Positions 33,918 to 39,517 of a DNA stretch of 39,517 nucleotides are shown piece by piece. Source of the DNA: Piscirickettsiaceae bacterium NZ-RLO1. Its GTDB lineage: Bacteria > Pseudomonadota > Gammaproteobacteria > Piscirickettsiales > Piscirickettsiaceae. The position numbers and the translations under genes are program-made. Under the pieces are notes generated by a model that saw only the letters and a list, made by a program, of their open reading frames with translations, was not told the origin of the DNA and did no database searches. Each line of letters opens with the position of its first letter. Positions within the stretch are counted from its first letter, which is position 1. The stretch spans positions 1 through 39,517 of the forward strand of contig LVCQ01000013.1 of assembly GCA_001644975.1 (NCBI GenBank), read 5' to 3'.

Positions 33918-34268
33918 TTAATGTACCATGTAGTAATTCAAATTATACATAATCCATAAAGAACCACCGATAACAACAACGGTGACCAAAATAGTAAAAG
34001 CAAATGTCAGCATATCCCAACGCGCATTTTCTGTCCGTGTATTTAAGCCAAAAAAGCAAACTAACTGTACTAATAATAGCACAGCCAGAATAATCAAAAG
34101 GACTAAAGTCACACCCGTAGAGCTCAGCGCCTGTTTGCTCACTAATAAGGTCGCAACGGCAAATAACACCGCTGATAAAATAAAACCAAGAGCATAATTT
34201 CTAAGCGACTTACCTAGATTTTTCTTTTCATTTGTAGCAACTTCATAATGACCCGACATATCACGCAA
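33918..34268 (-). CDS. cyoD: Cytochrome bo quinol oxidase subunit IV
   Basis: A 116-residue small subunit of the bo-type quinol oxidase. It has three membrane helices (~25-45, 52-72 and 83-109), and the LLVQLVCFFGLNTRTENARWD stretch is typical of CyoD. It overlaps cyoC by 8 nt and abuts cyoE. It probably helps assembly of the CuB site in subunit I, as known for the family. Confidence 0.93.
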   Translation of the reverse strand: MRDMSGHYEVATNEKKNLGKSLRNYALGFILSAVLFAVATLLVSKQALSSTGVTLVLLIILAVLLLVQLVCFFGLNTRTENARWDMLTFAFTILVTVVVIGGSLWIMYNLNYYMVH

Positions 34269-34866
34269 TCCCCATCATATAAACAACAATAAAGATGAAA
34301 ACCCAGACAAGGTTTAAGAAGTGGAAAAACATTCCCATACACGCTAAGCGTGTTTTCGTAACAGTTGTCATCCCTTGCATAAGAAACTGAACCACTAAGA
34401 CTAGCGCCCATAACACAGCAACAGCAACGTGAATCATATGAATGCCCACTAAGCTAAAAAATGCCGATAAAAAAGCACTTTGCTGCCATGTGTGATGATT
34501 ATGCAGTAATACAGCAAATTCATGTAGGGTCATAAAAACAAAAATAACCCCTAAAATTGCCGTAACAACTAACCATAATAAAACACGACAACGGCTGCCT
34601 GCCTGCGCCGCTGCTGAACCAATACCGTAAGTAAAGCTACAGGCTAATAAGAATAAGGTCGTTAGAAATACGTAGCCAGGGCTAGCAATTTGCGCGATAC
34701 CAATATTGCCATAGGTCTGATCTTTAAGCACTATATAGCAGGCAAATAGCGCTGCAAACATAACGCAGTCACTTAAAATAAAGGTCCAAAAACCAAAAAG
34801 AGATTTGGAGCCATCATCATGATGGTGCTCCTCATGATGGGCATGATTTACAGTTGTCGCTGTCAT
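34261..34866 (-). CDS. cyoC: Cytochrome bo quinol oxidase subunit III
   Basis: A 201-residue heme-copper oxidase subunit III with five membrane helices. The N-terminus is His-rich (residues 8-17, [10 protein letters not shown]), followed by [24 protein letters not shown]. The conserved [33 protein letters not shown] block is also present. It overlaps cyoB by 4 nt and cyoD by 8 nt. Confidence 0.95.
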   Translation of the reverse strand: MTATTVNHAHHEEHHHDDGSKSLFGFWTFILSDCVMFAALFACYIVLKDQTYGNIGIAQIASPGYVFLTTLFLLACSFTYGIGSAAAQAGSRCRVLLWLVVTAILGVIFVFMTLHEFAVLLHNHHTWQQSAFLSAFFSLVGIHMIHVAVAVLWALVLVVQFLMQGMTTVTKTRLACMGMFFHFLNLVWVFIFIVVYMMGIA

Positions 34867-36857
34867 GATGTTGCTCCGCTTAAATGTTTAGCTTCAATGG
34901 CTTCAACATCTTTCGCTTTCACATAATAGTCAATATTAAAATTAAAGGTTCTTGCAAGTACACAAAGAATAATTGCAATACCAGAAATACTATAGAGCCA
35001 CATGATTTCCCAGACCATAGCAAAACCAAAGATCAAGCTCAAAATACCAATAATAAAGCCTATGCTGGTATTTTTTGGCATATGAATATCCTGATACACT
35101 GGCTTCTCTGGCTTCTTGCCAGACTTTCTTTGTTGCTCTTTGTCTTCCCAGAAAGAATCTCGACACTCTACTGTCGGAGTGATAGCAAAATTATAAAATG
35201 GTGCAGGCGATGGAATAGACCACTCTAATGTTCTAGCATCCCAAGGATCGCCAGTCACATCACGATTCTCGTGACGCTGCTTAATGCTGACAACCAATTG
35301 CAATACTTGAAAGATAACGCCTAACAAAATAACACCAGCACCAATCGCAGCAACGACGAGGTAAATATGCCAAGCGGTATCTGTATAATGATTCAAACGA
35401 CGAGTCATCCCCATGATACCGAGAATATACAACGGCATAAAGGCAAGATAAAAACCAATGAACCAGCACCAGAACGAACACTTACCTAATTTCTCATTTA
35501 AAGTAAAACCAAACAATTTCGGGAACCAATAGCTATAGGCTGCAAACAAACCAAAGGCAACACCGCCAATAATCGTATTATGAAAGTGAGCCACTAAAAA
35601 TAAGCTATTATGGAACTGGAAATCAACACCAGGTACCGCCATCAGTACTCCGGTCATACCACCTACTGTAAAAGTAATTAAAAAGCCAATGCTCCACATC
35701 ATCGGTACCGAGAAGGTAATCTTACCGCGGTACATGGTCGCAAGCCAGTTGAAAATTTTAACCCCTGTTGGAATAGAAATAATCATTGTTGCGATACCAA
35801 AGAAGGAGTTCACATCAGCGCCTGCACCCATGGTAAAGAAGTGGTGTAACCACACAGTAAAGGCTAAAAATGCGATGACAAAAGTCGCCCAGACCATTGC
35901 CGCATAACCAAAAATTGGCTTTCTACTAAAGGTTGCAATAATTTCAGAGAAAATACCAAAGGCTGGCAAGACCAGAATATAAACCTCTGGGTGACCCCAG
36001 GTCCAAATCAAGTTGATATACAACATGGCATTACCACCGAAGTCAGAGGTAAAAAAGTGCATACCAAAAAAGCGATCAAAGAATAAAAGTAATAACGTAA
36101 TATTTAAAATTGGGAACGAGATAATCACCAAGATCATTGATGAAAGAACCGACCAAGTAAAAATTGGCATTCTCATCAATGTCATACCCGGGCAACGCAT
36201 TTTAATAATCGTCACAAAGATATTAATCGCCCCAATTAACGTCCCGATGCCTGAAATCGATAGCGCCCAAAGATAATAATCAACACCCACCCCAGGGCTA
36301 TAGGCCAATTCTGACAACGGCGGATAAGCAAGCCATCCTGTTGCAGCAAAGTCACCGACAATCAAGGAAATATTGACTAATAGTGCTCCTGCTGTTGTTA
36401 GCCAGAAGCTCAATGAATTTAAGTAAGGATAGGCCACATCACGTGCACCAATTTGCAAAGGTACAATAATATTGACCAAACCAAAGACAAAGGCCATGGC
36501 CATAAAGAAGATCATGATGACACCGTGCGCGGTAAACACTTGGTTATAGTGCTCGGGTGGCAAATAACCTAAGTGATGACCAAATGCCAAAGCTTGCTGC
36601 AAGCGCATCATAATCGCATCAGAAAAGCCCCTAAGTAACATGACAAAAGCCAAAATAATGTACATGATACCAATTTTTTTATGGTCAACACTGGTTAGCC
36701 ATTCTGACCACAACCATTTCCATTTTTTAAAATACGTCAAAGAGCCCAGCACGGCCAAGACCACAATGGCCATAAACGTGCCTGCACCCATAATGATTGG
36801 ATTATCATAAGGGATTGAATGTAGTGTCAATCGCCCTAGCAGTAATGTATCAAGCAT
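34863..36857 (-). CDS. cyoB: Cytochrome bo quinol oxidase subunit I
   Basis: The catalytic subunit, which holds low-spin heme b, high-spin heme o3 and CuB and pumps protons. At 664 residues it matches E. coli CyoB (663). Visible features are [15 protein letters not shown] (first heme ligand), [14 protein letters not shown] (CuB His, the cross-linked Tyr and the proton-channel Glu), LHHFFTMGA (CuB His pair), [16 protein letters not shown] with the K-channel Lys, and HFHNTIIGG (heme ligands). It lies 19 bp after cyoA. Confidence 0.97.
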   Translation of the reverse strand: MLDTLLLGRLTLHSIPYDNPIIMGAGTFMAIVVLAVLGSLTYFKKWKWLWSEWLTSVDHKKIGIMYIILAFVMLLRGFSDAIMMRLQQALAFGHHLGYLPPEHYNQVFTAHGVIMIFFMAMAFVFGLVNIIVPLQIGARDVAYPYLNSLSFWLTTAGALLVNISLIVGDFAATGWLAYPPLSELAYSPGVGVDYYLWALSISGIGTLIGAINIFVTIIKMRCPGMTLMRMPIFTWSVLSSMILVIISFPILNITLLLLFFDRFFGMHFFTSDFGGNAMLYINLIWTWGHPEVYILVLPAFGIFSEIIATFSRKPIFGYAAMVWATFVIAFLAFTVWLHHFFTMGAGADVNSFFGIATMIISIPTGVKIFNWLATMYRGKITFSVPMMWSIGFLITFTVGGMTGVLMAVPGVDFQFHNSLFLVAHFHNTIIGGVAFGLFAAYSYWFPKLFGFTLNEKLGKCSFWCWFIGFYLAFMPLYILGIMGMTRRLNHYTDTAWHIYLVVAAIGAGVILLGVIFQVLQLVVSIKQRHENRDVTGDPWDARTLEWSIPSPAPFYNFAITPTVECRDSFWEDKEQQRKSGKKPEKPVYQDIHMPKNTSIGFIIGILSLIFGFAMVWEIMWLYSISGIAIILCVLARTFNFNIDYYVKAKDVEAIEAKHLSGATS

Positions 36858-36876
36858 ACTCGTGTCCTACAATTAA

Positions 36877-37818
36877 TTACAGATGTACTTCTGGTCCAGT
36901 ATTTTTAGGCATTGCCTCACCTTTAGGCGGCATCATAAAACTCATGATGACCTTTTTAAATAAGCCTGGCGTGACAGATGAAAAATATTCTGGTCGGTGA
37001 TTTTCACTAGGAACAACTAACTTTTTATATTCTGCGTTTGTTAATTGATTAGGAGATGCTTTAACAGACTCTACCCATTGATTAAAATCATTTTCAGACG
37101 TCACTTTAGTGACAAAACGCATACCCGAGAAACCATCACCACTAAAGCTGACCGAACGACCACGATATTCACCAATTTTATCAGCCATCATATGCAGCTT
37201 AGTTTGCATACCATTCATCGAATAAATTTGGCCAGCAAGCTGCTGAATCTGAAACGAGTTCATCGGCGCATCCGAGGTCACTAAGAACTGAATCGGCTGA
37301 TCCACCGGGAATTGTACGTAGTTAACGGTTGCAATACCTTGCTTGGGATAGATAAACAACCATTTCCACTCCAGTGAAATCGCTTGAATCGTAATCGGTT
37401 CTACAACCTGACCATTGCGCTTTACGTCCAATGGTCGATATGGATCCAGCTTATGTGTCGTATCCCAAGTAATCACTGCTAAAATAGCAATGATAATAAT
37501 CGGAACAGCCCACCAGATAATTTCTAACTTGGTGCTGTGAGTAAACTCAGGCGTATACTTAGCTTCAGTATTAGAAGCGCGATAACGTCTGGCAATCACA
37601 GGGATGGCAATCAACACAGGAACAACAACGATCAGCATCAAGGCGACCGCAGTAATAAAGAGCTTCATCTCCTGCGCTGCAATTGTCCCTTGAGGGTCAA
37701 ACAGCATTGTCTTACAACCACTTAAAAATAAAGTAGCGAACAACAAACAGAGAAAAGCAGGGATCTTATGTTTGATATTTTTCTTAAGCATTTTTTTTAC
37801 ATCAGAAATAAACTTCAT
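36877..37818 (-). CDS. cyoA: Cytochrome bo quinol oxidase subunit II
   Basis: A 313-residue lipoprotein subunit. The N-terminus has a signal with lipobox LFLSGCK (Cys35 from the annotated start), then two membrane helices (~50-75 and ~95-115). The periplasmic cupredoxin domain has EWKWLFIYPKQGIATVN and MNSFQIQQLAGQIYSMNGMQTKLH. The CuA ligands of cytochrome c oxidases are absent, as expected for a quinol oxidase. It is the first gene of cyoABCDE and divergent from the MFS gene. An in-frame ATG nine codons downstream is an alternative start. Confidence 0.95.
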   Translation of the reverse strand: MKFISDVKKMLKKNIKHKIPAFLCLLFATLFLSGCKTMLFDPQGTIAAQEMKLFITAVALMLIVVVPVLIAIPVIARRYRASNTEAKYTPEFTHSTKLEIIWWAVPIIIIAILAVITWDTTHKLDPYRPLDVKRNGQVVEPITIQAISLEWKWLFIYPKQGIATVNYVQFPVDQPIQFLVTSDAPMNSFQIQQLAGQIYSMNGMQTKLHMMADKIGEYRGRSVSFSGDGFSGMRFVTKVTSENDFNQWVESVKASPNQLTNAEYKKLVVPSENHRPEYFSSVTPGLFKKVIMSFMMPPKGEAMPKNTGPEVHL

Positions 37819-38044
37819 TAATTCTATATCCCGTACACGCTAGTATCAGCGATTACTATAACCACTTTCTCAAGCCCAAAGTTATGCGAACATTCATTAG
37901 AGGTGCTTTTGAAATTGCCTAGAAGGTACACCATTTTTCAATAATTATCAATTGTGATTTGCGACTAGCGGTGTTCATTAGCACGTTCTAATGCTATGAT
38001 GACAAGCCCTTACATCAAGAAATGATTCAAAGGTAGCATGAAGC
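37819..38044. promoter_or_regulatory. Divergent intergenic region between cyoA and the MFS gene
   Basis: 226 bp that must carry the start signals of both the cyo operon (minus) and the MFS gene (plus). I see only weak -10-like hexamers (TATAGT on the minus strand, TATGAT on the plus strand near 37994) without well-placed -35 partners. No clear ArcA or Fnr site was identified by eye. Confidence 0.4.
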
Positions 38045-39463
38045 ATGACTGCAGAGCTTCACTCTAATAATATTGATTCACATTATCAACCAACAGATAA
38101 TCTAGACGGCTTATCGGGTAAGCGCCAAATGAAATCAACCTTCTCTTTGGCCAGCCTTTTTGGCCTACGCATGCTTGGGCTATTTATGATTTTGCCCATT
38201 TTTGCTCTTTATGCCAATCAACTTCATGGGGCAACAACCTTATGGATGGGACTGACTCTTGGCGTTTATGGTGCAACCTCATGCCTTTTCCAGCTGATCT
38301 TTGGCTGGGCCTCCGATCACTTTGGTCGTAAAAAAATTATTGCCTTAGGCTTGCTTATTTTTGCAGTCGGCTCCCTTATTGCCGGACTGTCTGACTCGAT
38401 TTATGGTGTTTTTATCGGCCGTGCTTTACAAGGCGCAGGGGCCATCGGCTCTGCCACACTGGCGCTGATCGCTGACTTAACCAAGGATAAACACCGCACT
38501 AAAGCCATGGCCACTGTCGGCATGACTATTGGCTTTTCATTTGTTATTGCAATGGTATTAGGTCCCTTACTTGTCGGCCATATTGGTCTAAGCGGTCTCT
38601 TTTACCTCACTGGTGCCCTAGCACTTATTGCCATTATTGTCTTATATAAAGTCGTCCCGAGTCCCAAACGCTCTATTATTCATGAGGGCAACACAGCACG
38701 TTGGTCTCAATTTAAAACAGTAATGACCAGCCCGCAGCTCCTTAATTTAGACTTGGGTATTTTTACCTTGCACGCTGTATTAACTGCCAGCTTTATGTTT
38801 ATCCCCTTGGATATGCTCCATCAACTAAGCCTTGATGCCCATGAGCAGTGGATGGTTTATTTACCTGTCTTTATTGTTTCAGTTATTTTCATGGTGCCAT
38901 TTGTCATCATTGCTGAGAAAAAGCGCCACATGAAGGGTGTATTGTTAGGCATGATCACCTTAATGTTCATCTCACAGCTTGGCGTTTGGCTGTTTGACAG
39001 TAATCTACCGGGTATCATTATTTCTCTAATGTTGTTTTTTACAGCCTTTACTGTATTAGAGGCCTTACTGCCTTCATGGATTTCTAAAGTTTCGCCGGTT
39101 GCAGCAAAAGGTACCGCCATGGGCATTTACTCAAGTAGCCAATATTTAGGAGCTTTCATTGGTGGCTCTATCGCAGGGTTATTATTATCATGGCACAATA
39201 GCACCGCATTAATGATCATTATTTTAGTCGCTCTTGCCGTTTGGTGGATATTAAGCTTCCTACAAGCCAAACCACCACATTACAGCAGCCGACTCATTCA
39301 TGTTGGCGCTCTTAATCCACAGCAAGCTGCCACGTTACAAGCAACGCTTGCCAAACGCCCAGGTGTCGTTGAAGTGATGGTTGCCAAAGAAGAGGGGACA
39401 GCTTACCTGAAAGTCATTTCAGATTTATATCAAGATGATGATAATCAAGCCCAAACGCCTTAA
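38045..39463 (+). CDS. MFS transporter, YajR-like with C-terminal YAM-type domain
   Basis: A 472-residue major facilitator transporter with twelve membrane helices. The loop 2-3 motif is GWASDHFGRKKII (~95-107), and GRALQGAGAIGSATLALIADL (~136-156) is a typical drug-H+ antiporter segment. The last ~65 residues (SRLIHVGALNPQQAATLQATLAKRPGVVEVMVAKEEGTAYLKV) form a small soluble ferredoxin-like domain, as in E. coli YajR. In E. coli yajR also neighbours the cyo operon, which supports the assignment. The polar 30-residue N-terminus may be shorter; an ATG at 38129 (MKSTFSLAS) is an alternative start. The substrate is unknown. Confidence 0.88.
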   Translation: MTAELHSNNIDSHYQPTDNLDGLSGKRQMKSTFSLASLFGLRMLGLFMILPIFALYANQLHGATTLWMGLTLGVYGATSCLFQLIFGWASDHFGRKKIIALGLLIFAVGSLIAGLSDSIYGVFIGRALQGAGAIGSATLALIADLTKDKHRTKAMATVGMTIGFSFVIAMVLGPLLVGHIGLSGLFYLTGALALIAIIVLYKVVPSPKRSIIHEGNTARWSQFKTVMTSPQLLNLDLGIFTLHAVLTASFMFIPLDMLHQLSLDAHEQWMVYLPVFIVSVIFMVPFVIIAEKKRHMKGVLLGMITLMFISQLGVWLFDSNLPGIIISLMLFFTAFTVLEALLPSWISKVSPVAAKGTAMGIYSSSQYLGAFIGGSIAGLLLSWHNSTALMIIILVALAVWWILSFLQAKPPHYSSRLIHVGALNPQQAATLQATLAKRPGVVEVMVAKEEGTAYLKVISDLYQDDDNQAQTP

Positions 39464-39517
39464 ACTTAAACTTAAACTTAGATTCTCGCATAACATAAAT
39501 TATAAAAACGCCCTCCG

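Noticed and set aside
34884-37284. Plus-strand frames opposite cyoA and cyoB
   Set aside because: Basic, repetitive shadow translations of the conserved oxidase genes.
39460-39480. Short run of TTAAAC-like repeats after the MFS gene
   Set aside because: Only about three units; too short to be called a meaningful repeat.
39508-39517. CGCCCTCCG at the right edge also occurs near 28945 in the IS630 fragment
   Set aside because: A nine-base match is within chance for a 39-kb window and the window ends there.

Overview
The window looks like chromosomal DNA of a low-GC gammaproteobacterium. It has two-subunit GlyRS (glyQ/glyS), heptose-phosphate phosphatase GmhB, a def-fmt-rsmB-trkA cluster, dprA-smg-topA-tsaC-hemF and a cytochrome bo oxidase operon. 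AT-richness, IS630-type remnants and several orphan hypothetical genes would suit a Piscirickettsia/Thiotrichales or Legionellales-like organism. The species is inference; the gammaproteobacterial placement is much firmer.

Layout. 1-1546: a decayed IS630 transposase, a DUF3135-type gene and a five-gene tRNA operon (Pro-His-Glu-Arg-Phe in transcription order), all on the minus strand. 1547-1787: a divergent intergenic region with a good tRNA promoter and three DnaA-box-like sites. 1788-6786: glyQ-glyS, a hotdog thioesterase, gmhB and a PlsC-type acyltransferase. 6932-10335: a hypothetical gene, a sterol-desaturase-family hydroxylase overlapping an EamA transporter, and a PrpF/GalD-type isomerase, ending at a nine-unit hexanucleotide repeat. 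10408-16565 (minus): dgkA, trkH, trkA, rsmB, fmt, def (K+ uptake, lipid recycling, translation initiation and rRNA methylation). 16700-22929 (plus): dprA, smg, topA (reading frame broken at an 8-A run), tsaC, hemF, lipoprotein.

22930-30244 is the accessory part: an orphan coiled-coil protein convergent with another orphan, an SDR behind an 18-bp palindrome, about 1.5 kb of gene-poor DNA with small ORFs and duplicated leaders, a tautomerase-like gene beside an S33 peptidase, an IS630 fragment joined to a 43-bp inverted repeat, and two tandem small membrane-protein genes that look like paralogues. 30408-33084 holds a TVP38/TMEM64 membrane protein overlapping a MerA/Lpd-like flavoprotein, then a GNAT. 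33081-37818 (minus) is cyoABCDE (quinol oxidase plus heme O synthase), divergent from a YajR-type MFS transporter (38045-39463).

The gene set from glyQ to hemF matches, in content, the origin-proximal block of Pseudomonas (plsC/lptA, gmhB, glyS, glyQ, trkA, rsmB, fmt, def, dprA, tsaC, hemF). That makes the DnaA-box cluster beside glyQ one of the more interesting signals. I did not find a clear new defence, CRISPR or secretion system. The most unusual items are the topA frame break at a homopolymer (with a second similar 8-A break in a small ORF), full-length topA at the place E. coli keeps the topA-like fragment yrdD, the DnaA-box cluster, and the duplicated small elements of the accessory region.
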